A DNA stretch of 64,000 nucleotides from Deltaproteobacteria bacterium (GCA_006226375.1 SBHC01000084.1:124001-188000); one strand, 5' to 3'. Positions 27,293 to 37,084 are shown, counted from the first letter of the stretch. Numbers and translations: made by a program. The notes: generated by a model not told the origin, from the sequence alone.

Positions 27293-27382
27293 GTAAACTA
27301 TTTGCCTCTCAACAACCACACTGAGGGGGTAGTGGGCGTCCGCTCTGGATTCTCCTTGCGACCTCAGAGGAGATAAGGTGCG

Positions 27383-29206
27383 ATGTCCACAGAACTTCAC
27401 TACAAAAGCAACGTCCGCGATCTCTTGTTCAACCTCTTTGAGTGCAACAAGATTCAAGACACGACACTAGGAAAAGGCACCTACGAAGGATTGGATGAGG
27501 AAACCATCCGGACTTCCTTGGAAGCTTTCAATGACCTCGCTGTCAGCGAGCTTTCCAAGAGCTTTGCATCGTCGGACCGCAAAGGACTTCAACTCGACAA
27601 CGAGGGAAATGTCACCATCCCTGACTGTCTGAAGAAGACCATGGAAACCTTCTACGAAGGAGAATGGCATCTCTTCGGACTTCCCGAAGAAATCGGCGGG
27701 ATGAACATGCCACCTTCGGCCAACTGGGCCTCGTTTGAGTTGCTGTCTGGTTCCAACCCTGCCCTCGCTTACTATCTCTTTGGTGCCTTTATCGCCCACA
27801 TCATCAACAAGTTGGGAACGGAAAGCCAGAAGAAACGGTACGTCCAGCCCGCCCTGGAGCGTAGATGGGGTGGAACGATGGTGTTAACCGAACCCGACGC
27901 AGGAAGTGACGTCGGCGCCGGTCGCTCCAAAGCCAAACACATCGAAGGCGATGTCTGGGAGATTGAAGGGGTCAAGCGCTTCATCACCAACGGTGACTAC
28001 GACTCCACCGAAAACATCCTCCACCTCGTCCTGGCTCGACCCGAAGGAGCTGGTCCAGGAACCAAAGGTCTTTCGCTGTTCATTGTACCCAAATACTGGG
28101 TTAACGAAGACGGCACTTTGGGCGAACGAAACGGCGCTTTCTGCACCAACATCGAAGACAAGATGGGGATCAAAGCTTCCTCCACTTGTGAGATGACCTT
28201 TGGTGACACGATCCCAGCACGAGGTCACCTTGTGGGTGAAGTCCACAGCGGCATTCGTCAGATGTTCAACGTCATCGAATACGCCCGAATGGCCGTGGGA
28301 ATCAAATCGGTAGCGACCCTCTCCACCGGCTATCTCAACGCCTTGGAATACTGCAAGGAGCGTGTGCAAGGTCCTGACCTGATGAAAGCCACCGACAAAT
28401 CATCACCGCGTGTTCGCATCATTGAGCACCCTGATGTTCGTCGTATGTTGATGCACCAAAAGGCTCACGCCGAAGGTCTCCGCGCGTTGTACTCCTACAC
28501 CGCCTGGACCCAAGATCAGGTCGAACTCCTTGGCGGTCACACGAACAAAGAAGCCAAGGCGTGGCACCGTCGCAACGACCTCCTTCTTCCCCTGGTAAAG
28601 GGTTACAGCTCCGAGAAATGCTACGAGCTTCTGTCGCTCTCCCTCCAGTGTTTTGGTGGCTCTGGGTACGTCAAAGACTATCCCATCGAGCAGTACATCC
28701 GGGACCAAAAGATCGACACGCTGTACGAAGGCACCACCCACATCCAGGCCCTTGACCTGTTCTTCCGTAAGATCGCCAAAGACGGCGGCGAGACCCTTCG
28801 CAGCCTCCTTGGAGAAGCGATCCAGCTCATCGAAGAACAAGCCGGCGGCGAGCGACTGGCTGAAGAACGAGAGCGACTTCAACGCGCCCTCGGCGACCTC
28901 CAAAGCATCTTCATGACCATGCTAGAGAAGGTGGGCGAGTCCCTGTACCACGCTGGCTTGCAGGGCAACCGCGTGCTCTTTGCTTTGGCCGAGACTGTGG
29001 TGGGCTGGCTGCTTGTGCGTCAGGCCGTGGTTGCTGTGAAAGCGCTGGAGACCGAAACAGACCAAGCCGAGCGCAACTTCTACGAGAGCAAGATCGCGAC
29101 GGTCCGTTACTACTGCCGTGAAGTTCTCCCTGGCATCACCCTGACCCGCAAGCTCATCGAACAAAGCCGCCTTGACCTCGTGGAAATGCCCGAGGAATGG
29201 TTCTAA
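27383..29206 (+). CDS. Acyl-CoA dehydrogenase (large, FadE5/DmdC-type)
   Basis: An FAD flavoprotein that introduces a 2,3 double bond into acyl-CoAs. The 607-residue length and its C-terminal extension put it with the FadE5/DmdC-type group rather than the approximately 380-residue short enzymes. Visible family marks are MVLTEPDAGSDVGAG in the middle domain, EYARMAVGIKS, CFGGSGYVKDYP, and LYEGTTHIQALDLF, which holds the catalytic Glu. AGGAG lies ahead of the ATG. It follows the Lys-tail gene after 90 bases and ends nine bases from the convergent lipoprotein gene. Substrate chain length, or use of methylthio-acyl-CoA, cannot be told from sequence alone. Confidence 0.93.
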   Translation: MSTELHYKSNVRDLLFNLFECNKIQDTTLGKGTYEGLDEETIRTSLEAFNDLAVSELSKSFASSDRKGLQLDNEGNVTIPDCLKKTMETFYEGEWHLFGLPEEIGGMNMPPSANWASFELLSGSNPALAYYLFGAFIAHIINKLGTESQKKRYVQPALERRWGGTMVLTEPDAGSDVGAGRSKAKHIEGDVWEIEGVKRFITNGDYDSTENILHLVLARPEGAGPGTKGLSLFIVPKYWVNEDGTLGERNGAFCTNIEDKMGIKASSTCEMTFGDTIPARGHLVGEVHSGIRQMFNVIEYARMAVGIKSVATLSTGYLNALEYCKERVQGPDLMKATDKSSPRVRIIEHPDVRRMLMHQKAHAEGLRALYSYTAWTQDQVELLGGHTNKEAKAWHRRNDLLLPLVKGYSSEKCYELLSLSLQCFGGSGYVKDYPIEQYIRDQKIDTLYEGTTHIQALDLFFRKIAKDGGETLRSLLGEAIQLIEEQAGGERLAEERERLQRALGDLQSIFMTMLEKVGESLYHAGLQGNRVLFALAETVVGWLLVRQAVVAVKALETETDQAERNFYESKIATVRYYCREVLPGITLTRKLIEQSRLDLVEMPEEWF

Positions 29207-29215
29207 CCCGCCCCT

Positions 29216-30724
29216 CTACTTCTTCTCGTTGCAATCCAGATCTTCGTTGTCTTCGGGCAAGGTCACACGAACAGACCGATGGGCAACAGCCTTCTCTTTC
29301 TTGAACCCCCGCACTGTTAGAATCCGACGACCCACCTTGTTGAAGGTGTGGGTTACTGAGAACAATCCCGGCTTGGTTCGTGTGACAGGCAGAGGCTGAC
29401 GTCCGTCCCACACCTTGATCTTGTCCATCCCCTTCGCAAGAACATCCACCACAAACTTCTGGTCATCAACGCTCTTGGGCGCCACCTGAATGTCGATGGG
29501 CAGACCTCCATCATGTTGAACGGGGACCACATCGGTGGAGATCTTCTCCATCGCACGCAACGTATACAAACCGAGCTTGTTGAGGATAATCAAGCTCGGT
29601 GCGGCCGAAGCATCCGGCCGATACCAGGGCACCGAAGCGGTGACAATGTAACGGTGAGGTCCTTTGACCAGGAACACATTCTCAAGCTGGTCGAGACCCC
29701 GCGCGCTGCCAGACTTGTTGTAACTTTTCACCCCACGACCCCACATCTTTCGTGCAGCCCGACCAATTTTGTTGGGGGTTTTAAGGAGCATCTTCTTTAA
29801 ACCCTCCACATCCTTTCGTGTGATGGGGAAACGCTCGCTCTTGGGAAGTTCGTCGTGAAGCACCAACCGACGCAGCACCTCCTGAAGCTCCAAAAAGGTG
29901 ATGCAGTTGCTTCGGCAGCGCTTGTACCGTTTGCGGAACTTACGACGAGGAATGACTCCACGTTCTCCGTCTTTGTAGTACACGACCCGGGGCGAGTACC
30001 GTAAGGTCCGTAACGGCGAGTACGCCCGCGTAATCACCATGTGAGGATAGCCATACTTCTCACGACGTTTCGGGTCATGGAATCGCTTGATCCCAGCGAT
30101 GCGCATCAAGCGATCGTACTTTTCGTTGACGATCTTCCCGTAAAGGTCAGCCGCAGTCCCGTCAAACTTGCCAAGCCGGTCGCGAAAGATGAGTCGATCT
30201 TTTCCAGTAAGACCAAACTCACGCAAGGTGATCAAAGCACCAACCGCCGCCCACACTTTGACCGTCGAGGCAGGCCAATACTTGCGACGGGAGTACATAA
30301 ACCCGGTGTTTTCGAGGCTGTAATGCTGGTAAGCCGGTTGCCCCACGCCAGGAATCACCCGAGTGACAAGGATGTAGGTCCGGCTTTTGTGTGGCATTCG
30401 ATAACGAAGACGACGAAGGGTCCGACGGAGAGTGGTCCGGTCGGCCGTACGTTCCGCCAACTCGAACCATCCCGGTTTTTGGGTTGGCAGTAAACAAGAC
30501 CGCTTGGGGAGAGCCAAGGGAGGAGGAGCAACACGTCTCGGCTTCGCACGGCGCACACGCGCGGGCGTTGAAGCTTCAGCGACTCTTCCCATCACAGGCT
30601 TCTTGGAACTCGTTGCTGCCTTGCGACTCACCCGAACAGCAGGTTGCGAAGTGGTCCGTCGAGATTCCGAACGACAACCCACCACAAGCAAAAGACCCAG
30701 CAACCCAATTCCCCAATGTTTCAT
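29216..30724 (-). CDS. Beta-lactamase/penicillin-binding-like serine hydrolase lipoprotein
   Basis: A 502-residue lipoprotein (lipobox LVVGC, Cys 17). After a basic, Pro-rich linker comes a domain with the SxxK active-site motif S153-T-V-K156 (YWPASTVKVWAA), as in class A beta-lactamase-like and D,D-peptidase folds. A KSG triad (YNKSGSARG) further on is in the place of KTG/KSG, so a serine acyl-enzyme activity on peptidoglycan is plausible. The middle SxN motif is less clear. A C-terminal beta-rich domain of about 100 residues follows (FSVTHTFNKVGRRILTVRGF). I chose ATG 30724; two upstream ATGs are possible. It follows the aminopeptidase gene by 83 bases and is probably in its operon. Confidence 0.8.
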   Translation of the reverse strand: MKHWGIGLLGLLLVVGCRSESRRTTSQPAVRVSRKAATSSKKPVMGRVAEASTPARVRRAKPRRVAPPPLALPKRSCLLPTQKPGWFELAERTADRTTLRRTLRRLRYRMPHKSRTYILVTRVIPGVGQPAYQHYSLENTGFMYSRRKYWPASTVKVWAAVGALITLREFGLTGKDRLIFRDRLGKFDGTAADLYGKIVNEKYDRLMRIAGIKRFHDPKRREKYGYPHMVITRAYSPLRTLRYSPRVVYYKDGERGVIPRRKFRKRYKRCRSNCITFLELQEVLRRLVLHDELPKSERFPITRKDVEGLKKMLLKTPNKIGRAARKMWGRGVKSYNKSGSARGLDQLENVFLVKGPHRYIVTASVPWYRPDASAAPSLIILNKLGLYTLRAMEKISTDVVPVQHDGGLPIDIQVAPKSVDDQKFVVDVLAKGMDKIKVWDGRQPLPVTRTKPGLFSVTHTFNKVGRRILTVRGFKKEKAVAHRSVRVTLPEDNEDLDCNEKK

Positions 30725-30807
30725 ACTCGTACGCTCTCCCATTTGCAGCATCAAGAAAGCGTAGAAGTACCACAAAAGCCCCTATTTCCTCAAGAAAGAG
30801 ACGAGCC

Positions 30808-32133
30808 TCACAGACGCATCAAGGCTTCGATGGCCTCCACACTCACAGGGCAAGCCACAGTAAGATTCTCATGACCGTCATCCGTAATGAGGATGTTGTC
30901 TTCAATTCGCACTCCAATCCCCTCCCATTCCGTCTTGGTTTGCTTGGGGTTGAGTGAGGAGTTGAAGTACAAGCCGGGCTCAACGGTAAAGACCATACCT
31001 GGATGAAGGACCCGACTTCCACCGTCTTCTTCCAAGCGTGCACCCACATCGTGAACTTCCAAACCCAACCAATGACTCGTATTGTGCGGAAAGTACGGCT
31101 GGTACGCTTTGGACTCCACAAGAGCCTCCACCTCGCCCTCCAACACACCAAGACGGACCAGACCTTGTACGATCTGGGAGACTGCAGCTTGGTGAACCGC
31201 TTCCCAAGTTGAGCCAGGAAAACACGCTCGCAAAGCGGCTTGGTGAGCAGAGAGAGCAATCTCGTAGACCTCACGCTGTCGCTCAGAGAACACCCCGTTG
31301 ACCGGGAAGGTTCGACTCACATCGGCGGCGTAACGACCCCACTCTCCGCCACCATCAAGGAGGAGGAGTCCATCGTTGGGAAGTGGCTGATCGTTGTCGC
31401 GGTAATGCAAGATGGTTGCATTTGAACCGCCTGCAACGATCGTGGGGAAGGATAGCTGCCGACACCCCCGACGGGCCAATTCGTACCCAAACAAAGCCTC
31501 CACCTCGGCCTCTGTTTGACCGGGTGAAACAGTTTGCATAATCGCTTTGTGAGCTTCAATTGTCTTCGCGGCGGCCTGCCGAAGTTGTCCCACCTCCCAC
31601 GCATCTTTGTGTTCACGAAGATGTTGTAGATAGGGAGAGGCGTCCACAATGCCAGTAGGAATGTATCGTCTAGTCTGTAAAACTTGAGAGGACTGTTGCA
31701 TCCATCGTAAGGCAGTCTTCTCAAAACCATCGTGGGCGCCCAGTGTTACAAAGAACGTTTGTTTGCCCGACAAATGGGAAGAAATTGTTTCATCGGCTTG
31801 GGCCAAGGGGAACACATGATCGACTCCCCAAACCTCCTTCCATTCCTCCAACGAGGGCTTGGGCCCTTCCCAAACCACAGACTCTTCCGATCCTTCCTCA
31901 ACAAACAAAGAGGTCTGCAATCCATCCGATGAAACGTCCAACATCAACACAGCGGAAGGCTCCTCACAGCCTGAAAGATAGAAGACATCGGGATTCGGTT
32001 GGTAGGGATAAGCAACATCTCTTGTTCGCTCTCGTACTGGCTGAGAGCGCCATACCCCTAAGGTGTTGGGACCCATTTCTTTTGCCAGAGCTTCACGTCG
32101 CTGTTGAAACACACTTGATTCGTTCGGTGTCAT
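30808..32133 (-). CDS. pepP: Xaa-Pro aminopeptidase (aminopeptidase P)
   Basis: Aminopeptidase P removes N-terminal residues that precede proline, using two metal ions in a pita-bread fold. The 441-residue product has the N-terminal AMP_N domain (PFYLSGCEEPSAVL-like segment, here PDVFYLSGCEEPS) and the full ligand set: Asp in LLLLDGGGEWG and YAADVSR, His in NTSHWLGLEVHD, Glu in FTVEPGLY and Glu in GVRIEDN. AGGAG lies nine bases before the ATG. It is the first gene of a minus-strand pair with the serine-hydrolase lipoprotein. It is divergent from the MocR regulator across a gap that holds a candidate operator, so it may be under that regulator. Confidence 0.95.
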   Translation of the reverse strand: MTPNESSVFQQRREALAKEMGPNTLGVWRSQPVRERTRDVAYPYQPNPDVFYLSGCEEPSAVLMLDVSSDGLQTSLFVEEGSEESVVWEGPKPSLEEWKEVWGVDHVFPLAQADETISSHLSGKQTFFVTLGAHDGFEKTALRWMQQSSQVLQTRRYIPTGIVDASPYLQHLREHKDAWEVGQLRQAAAKTIEAHKAIMQTVSPGQTEAEVEALFGYELARRGCRQLSFPTIVAGGSNATILHYRDNDQPLPNDGLLLLDGGGEWGRYAADVSRTFPVNGVFSERQREVYEIALSAHQAALRACFPGSTWEAVHQAAVSQIVQGLVRLGVLEGEVEALVESKAYQPYFPHNTSHWLGLEVHDVGARLEEDGGSRVLHPGMVFTVEPGLYFNSSLNPKQTKTEWEGIGVRIEDNILITDDGHENLTVACPVSVEAIEALMRL

Positions 32134-32206
32134 GGCCTGTTTCTCCTATCGTTGACCTTTCATGAGTTGACATCTTCAGTCTACGAACGCAGTGCATCTA
32201 CCAAAA

Positions 32207-32240
32207 GGGACAATTTCCGGTTATAGAATGGGTACAATTT
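32207..32240 (+). promoter_or_regulatory. Direct repeat, candidate MocR operator
   Basis: GGGACAATTT (32207-32216) and GGGTACAATTT (32230-32240) repeat with their ACAATTT cores 24 bases apart on the same face of the helix. MocR/GabR regulators are known to bind direct repeats near their own promoters. The site lies in the divergent gap between pepP and the MocR gene. Confidence 0.38.
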
Positions 32241-32284
32241 TCTCCCCCGCTCTCGAACACCCTCATGGAGAAACACCCATCGCT

Positions 32285-33775
32285 ATGCCTGACTTGTACC
32301 TCGTAGCCTTGCTTGCTCTGGACGAACTCTCGAAGGTTCCGTTGTTTCAGCAGATCGTCACAGGACTTCGGAGAGGGATTCTGGAAGGGCAAGTTGCACC
32401 AGGCACACGGCTCCCCTCCATTCGAGATATGGCCAAGCTGCTGGAAGTATCGAGAAACACAGTCGTGGGAGCCTACAATCAGTTGCTGGACGAGGGGTAC
32501 CTGGAAACAAGGCGAGGTGCAGGAACGTTTGTCTGTGATCACTTACCGGAATCGTTCCTTCAGACCTCCAGCACCACCAACCAGGAAAAGCCGGACCCAT
32601 CGAGGAAAAGGGAGGCATCGCGACGAAGCAGTTGGGTTACATCGTTGCCCCCAACGTCGGTGCTGGAAGCCAACCCCAATCCAGCCTTTCGCTATGGCTT
32701 ACCTGCCCTGGAGTACTTTCCCTGGGATACTTGGGCGCGAATGACGTCTCATTGTTATCGGTACCCACAGTTCTCTTCGTTTGATTATCACCAGATGTCC
32801 GGTGGATTTGAACCCTTGCGAGAAGAACTCGCGGCCTATCTTTGCTCCGCTCGTGGCTTACGATGCGATGCTTCCCAAGTCATTGTTACATCGGGAGCAC
32901 AGCAGGGAATCTACATGGCGGCCCACTTGCTGGCAGACCCAGGAGACAAGGTCTGGCTGGAAGACCCAGGCTACCGAGGGGCAAAGCGATGCTTCCAAAA
33001 CGCCGGACTCTCCGTCGCTCCGGTCGAAGTGGATGGGGAAGGTCTTTGCGTAAAGCGAGGCAGAGAAGAAGCCCCTAGCGCAAAGCTGGCCTTTGTCACA
33101 CCTTCGCGCCACCATCCTTTGGGCGTGACCATGTCATTGCAGCGCAGAGTGGAGCTGCTCGAATGGGCGCAACAAAGCGGGGCCTGGATCCTAGAAGATG
33201 ACTACGACAGCGAGTTTCGCTACGAAGGAAGGCCACTCCCTTCACTCCAAGGATTGGACCCTTACCAACGTGTCATCTACGTTGGAACCTTGAGCAAGAC
33301 ACTGTTCCCAGCCCTTCGACTGGGTTACCTGGTCGTACCCAAAGACAAGATTGAGATCTTCGTCAACTTCCGAGGGATCATCGACACCTACACTCCCACC
33401 CTGACACAACGAGTGTTGGCTCGTTTTATCCAGGAAGGCCATTTCACCCGTCATATCCGCAAGATGCGACAGGTGTATGCGAAGCGAAAGGAGCAATTTT
33501 TGGAGGTGGCTGAAGACTGGCTTGGAGATGCAGTGCAATGGGAGGCTGCCGACGCAGGTATGAGCCTGACAGGTTGGCTTTCGGACGGACGTTCCGACGT
33601 CGAGTTGTCTCAGAACGCTCGCGACGAAGGGCTATTTCTCTCCCCCATATCCACATGCTATGCCAACGAAGAGAAGGCAAGACAAGGCATTGCCTTTGGA
33701 TTTACAGGCTGCAATAAAAAGCAGATGAAGGAAGGAATGGAGAAGCTTGCCCGATGTCTTGGGCGTGAAAGATAA
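32285..33775 (+). CDS. MocR-family transcriptional regulator (GntR HTH + aminotransferase fold)
   Basis: MocR proteins combine a winged-helix DNA-binding domain with a PLP-binding class I aminotransferase fold that senses amino acids or vitamin B6. The 496-residue product shows PLFQQIVTGLRRGIL, GTRLPSIRDMAKLLEVSR and GAYNQLLDEGYLETRRGAGTFV at the N-terminus. The PLP fold follows, with EDDYDSEFRY, and YVGTLSKTLFPALRLGY carries the Lys for the Schiff base. I chose the ATG at 32285 because the family begins just ahead of PLFQQI. No strong ribosome-binding site is seen, and the in-frame ATG at 32228 and GTG at 32192 remain possible. No pdx or gab gene is adjacent. The divergent aminopeptidase P gene is a possible target. 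Confidence 0.9.
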   Translation: MPDLYLVALLALDELSKVPLFQQIVTGLRRGILEGQVAPGTRLPSIRDMAKLLEVSRNTVVGAYNQLLDEGYLETRRGAGTFVCDHLPESFLQTSSTTNQEKPDPSRKREASRRSSWVTSLPPTSVLEANPNPAFRYGLPALEYFPWDTWARMTSHCYRYPQFSSFDYHQMSGGFEPLREELAAYLCSARGLRCDASQVIVTSGAQQGIYMAAHLLADPGDKVWLEDPGYRGAKRCFQNAGLSVAPVEVDGEGLCVKRGREEAPSAKLAFVTPSRHHPLGVTMSLQRRVELLEWAQQSGAWILEDDYDSEFRYEGRPLPSLQGLDPYQRVIYVGTLSKTLFPALRLGYLVVPKDKIEIFVNFRGIIDTYTPTLTQRVLARFIQEGHFTRHIRKMRQVYAKRKEQFLEVAEDWLGDAVQWEAADAGMSLTGWLSDGRSDVELSQNARDEGLFLSPISTCYANEEKARQGIAFGFTGCNKKQMKEGMEKLARCLGRER

Positions 33776-33796
33776 GGAGGAAAGAGAAGCTGGAGA

Positions 33797-36700
33797 TTAG
33801 AAGGTCACCATCGTCGGCTTGAGGAGAAGCTTGATGCGAGACAGGCTACGATCCAGGTGAGCGCGTGTCATGCCAGACGAATGGGGCAGAGCTTTCTCGA
33901 TCTTGCCCTTCAACTCTTTGAGGAGCAAGCGAGCCACGTTGGAGGGGTCGGACAAGCTCATCAGACGTACGCGAGCGTACAACCCAAGAATACGCAGGTG
34001 ATACCACTGCAGATTCCGACGGAAGCTATCGACAGCCACTTTGGATGTCTTCGTTCCCTTCGCGTTTTTGGAGGTCGGACCGGGGTTCAACTCAGCCCAC
34101 ACAGCGTTGGAGACGGAGCGGAAGAGTTCATCGATGGACAGGTACGACTCGCCAGGCTTCAAGCGGAGCTTGGTGTCTTGGATGCGATCCAATACGAGGG
34201 GGTGGAAGATGCGGAACATCGGATAAGCCTGTGACATCATTACAGCCCGGTGGATCGGGTAATCCACACGCATTCCCCAAACGGAGAAGGTGAAGTCCCA
34301 GAACCGATTGGGAGCCAACTTGTTAAGCAAGGAAGCCGACCACTTTACAGAACCTTTGGAGAAGTACTTCTTCACAAGGAAGGCCAACGCTTCGCGCTGT
34401 TTCTTCGCGGCTACAGGCTTGAAGGGCAGTCGTTTTCCGGGGTCACCGATGTGGTCACGACGATGGTACAGACCACCGATGTAACCGGCTGCGTTGATCC
34501 CTGCGCGGATGTAAGTACCCAGACCCACACCAAAGGCGCGACGCATCAGCTGGTAGGTGTATTTGGGCGAACCAAACTTCTTCTCAATTCGATCCCACAT
34601 TTCCTTTGCAAGCTTCGCGCGGGTCTTGAAGTAAAAGAGAGAGTCTTTTCCGAGGTCCCAACGAAGCGCATCGGGGTCTGGAGAGAGAATACCAAACGAG
34701 TCTTCGTCCGTTGCATAAGCCAACTTGTGCTGTGCAACCTTGGACGCGATCTTGTTCAACTCGGGAAGTTCAGCCTGGGGAGTACGAGCCTTCGGAAGCG
34801 GCTTGTACGCATACTCAATGGACCAGTAATCGTAGGGTCCGAGAGTGGTTTGCCAGTATTGGCCCTGCTTCTCACCGGGCAGCGCCAGGTTCACCGGGGT
34901 GTATTCCATCATCGAGTTGGTCAGACCCATGGCGATGGTCTTCTTTTTGTCGTGCAGATCCTTGTAGGAGTGAAGGGTACTCGCCTTGAAGTTGTGGCGA
35001 AGACCCAAGGTGTGGCCCACTTCGTGTGCGATCACGCCAATCAGGAAGTCGTCGACAAACTTCTTCTCCAGCTTGGGATTGGGAAGCATGCCACGCAGTT
35101 GAAGCAGGTGCCAACCGAGGGCAGCTTGTTGCATCGCGCCGTAGCCATAGTTGCAGTCGTGGGCGTGCTTGTGCTGGTGCTCGCGACGCTTTTGAGCCAG
35201 GCGTTCTTTCAAAGTATCGTAGTGCTTCAGGGTGCGCGCCAGAGACTGGACAATGTTCATCTTCTTCGCAGGGTTGGAGAAGAGATCAAAGCCACCGTAA
35301 GCGTCCCAGGAACGAACGGGAGTGACGGTCAACCGGAACTGCTGGGACAAGAACATGGTCATGTCTGCGCTGACTCGGATATCCGCGTCGTAGATCTGAC
35401 CTGTCAGGGGATGAATCCGTGAAGGACCTTGTGCAAAGCCCGCGCTGTTCGCCAGGAACCAACGGACCGAAGCGTAGCGAGTGTCAGCCAGGTCAAACTT
35501 GGCGTTCTTGGGTTGCTGTCGAGCGCGAACGGCGCCACGGAAACCAATCTTCTCAAAGGCGTTGTTCCACACCAGGATCCCTTTTCGCACCGCTTTGCGA
35601 TAGCGGTAGGGAATGGCGTTGTGCATCCAATAGGTGATAGGTTTCTTGGGCACAGAGATTTTTCGTTCGGGGAACTTCTTCTCCAGGTGCCAACGAGTGA
35701 TGTAACGGATGTACCGGGTGTTTACATTGTCATGGGTGTAGTCCTTGGCGATCATCAAGAAGTGACCCACGCGGTCGTCAGCGATGCGAGGACGATAACC
35801 TGTGTTGGGCGGACGCGAGATGCTGTAACGAAGCAGAATCTTCATGCCATAACCAGGCGGAACCGCAATCGAAGGCATGTTACGGAAGACCGCAGAGAGC
35901 CCCAATTCCAGGTTATTGGGGAAGTTCTTGATCATGGAGAACTCGCTCAATGCCCGGTTGAACGCCAGACGTCGTCGGTAGTAGCGACTTCCAACCCGGA
36001 TCCAGCTCGCCAAACCAGCGAGGTTCTTGAAGAAGAGTGCGTTGAAGTCCACCAGGAAGGTTTTTCGCTTCGGGTGCAGATCACTCTTAACAATGGTCGT
36101 GGCGTGAATGGAGTCGGTGAACGACTTTTTGAAAACACGAGCCACGGCAGCTTTGGGATTGACGCGGAAGCGGACATTCTTCTCCATCAAGAAGATTCGA
36201 TTGCCCTGACGTTTCAGATAGAACGGAAACTCCCGGAGTTGGGCGAAGGTGATCAACGAACCACCTGTGCCACCTTCCAAGGTCGGTGAGAACATGAAGA
36301 GCTGGCCGAGCTGCTTCGGGGAGACTTCCATCATGATGTACTTTTGGCCGCGGTACTTCTTGATGTAGAGAGGGAAGAGTCCCTTCATCCGCTTGTATCC
36401 CTTGGCGACGGCCTTAAAGGGCTTCAGCGAACTCTTCTTCTTTTTACGACGCATACGTTTGCGCAGTAGTTTGATACGACGAGCCAAGCGAGAGCTCGAA
36501 CGGGTACGACTGGAGGTCGTTTTGCGAAGGAGAGTCTTCACAGAGTAACGCAGACCCGAGACAAGACCCACCCAGCTTTGCACAGGGGGGAGAACCTCGG
36601 AGAACATGATACGGCCGTCCATGGAGACGATGCGGTAGTTCGCTGTGAACGTACCGTATTGGTGGCCCACAGTACCAGTCAAGATGATCCCGACTCCCTC

Positions 36701-37084
36701 TTTCTTGAGCTTGCCCAAGAAGTCAGGGGAGAGATCTTGCGTGGCAGACCACTTGTACTTGTTCATCAAAGAACGAAGACGGTTCGGGTCCATCACATAG
36801 TATTTGCGGGGATTTAAGGAGCTGTACAGCAACATAGCGAGGGTCTTGCCCGCGCCCTTGGCAATCTTGCCCTGCTCTTCAAAGTCCAAAACAAGCAGCT
36901 TGATGCGCTTGGACTTTTTGGCTTTGCGAAGCTTCTTGAGTGCCTTCTTTTTTGCTTTTTTCTGGGCTTTCTTCTTAGCGAGTAGGGCTCGCTGCTTCTT
37001 CGACTTCGGCTTGGCAGCGTCAGCAGGAGCGTTCCACCCCAGCAAACCACCGATAAGGACGGAGAGAATAAACCATCGCTTCAT
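33797..37084 (-). CDS. Secreted zinc metalloprotease (DUF5117/DUF4953-type) with N-terminal CsgG/TolB-like domain
   Basis: A 1095-residue exported protease. After the signal peptide and a poly-Lys/Ala stretch (residues about 25-58), a CsgG/FlgO-like domain follows (IKLLVLDFEEQGKIAKGAGK...GVGIILTGTVGHQYG). It resembles the nucleotide-like fold in outer-membrane-associated CsgG/TolB N-domain proteins. The large metalloprotease region follows, with the zinc site HEVGHTLGLRH (H687, H691 and a third His), a Met-containing segment (NSMMEYTPVN) and flanking parts typical of DUF5117/DUF4953. The family is widespread in Bacteroidetes and Deltaproteobacteria, but the N-terminal addition is unusual. GAAGGAG precedes the ATG. 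It is divergent from prfB across 455 bases and convergent with the MocR gene. Confidence 0.9.
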   Translation of the reverse strand: MKRWFILSVLIGGLLGWNAPADAAKPKSKKQRALLAKKKAQKKAKKKALKKLRKAKKSKRIKLLVLDFEEQGKIAKGAGKTLAMLLYSSLNPRKYYVMDPNRLRSLMNKYKWSATQDLSPDFLGKLKKEGVGIILTGTVGHQYGTFTANYRIVSMDGRIMFSEVLPPVQSWVGLVSGLRYSVKTLLRKTTSSRTRSSSRLARRIKLLRKRMRRKKKKSSLKPFKAVAKGYKRMKGLFPLYIKKYRGQKYIMMEVSPKQLGQLFMFSPTLEGGTGGSLITFAQLREFPFYLKRQGNRIFLMEKNVRFRVNPKAAVARVFKKSFTDSIHATTIVKSDLHPKRKTFLVDFNALFFKNLAGLASWIRVGSRYYRRRLAFNRALSEFSMIKNFPNNLELGLSAVFRNMPSIAVPPGYGMKILLRYSISRPPNTGYRPRIADDRVGHFLMIAKDYTHDNVNTRYIRYITRWHLEKKFPERKISVPKKPITYWMHNAIPYRYRKAVRKGILVWNNAFEKIGFRGAVRARQQPKNAKFDLADTRYASVRWFLANSAGFAQGPSRIHPLTGQIYDADIRVSADMTMFLSQQFRLTVTPVRSWDAYGGFDLFSNPAKKMNIVQSLARTLKHYDTLKERLAQKRREHQHKHAHDCNYGYGAMQQAALGWHLLQLRGMLPNPKLEKKFVDDFLIGVIAHEVGHTLGLRHNFKASTLHSYKDLHDKKKTIAMGLTNSMMEYTPVNLALPGEKQGQYWQTTLGPYDYWSIEYAYKPLPKARTPQAELPELNKIASKVAQHKLAYATDEDSFGILSPDPDALRWDLGKDSLFYFKTRAKLAKEMWDRIEKKFGSPKYTYQLMRRAFGVGLGTYIRAGINAAGYIGGLYHRRDHIGDPGKRLPFKPVAAKKQREALAFLVKKYFSKGSVKWSASLLNKLAPNRFWDFTFSVWGMRVDYPIHRAVMMSQAYPMFRIFHPLVLDRIQDTKLRLKPGESYLSIDELFRSVSNAVWAELNPGPTSKNAKGTKTSKVAVDSFRRNLQWYHLRILGLYARVRLMSLSDPSNVARLLLKELKGKIEKALPHSSGMTRAHLDRSLSRIKLLLKPTMVTF

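Noticed and set aside
25523-27457. Antisense ORF of 644 codons across the Lys-tail protein gene
   Set aside because: It mirrors codon bias of the sense gene, has no ribosome-binding site or recognisable domain, and shows Arg/His/Leu-rich composition typical of shadow frames.
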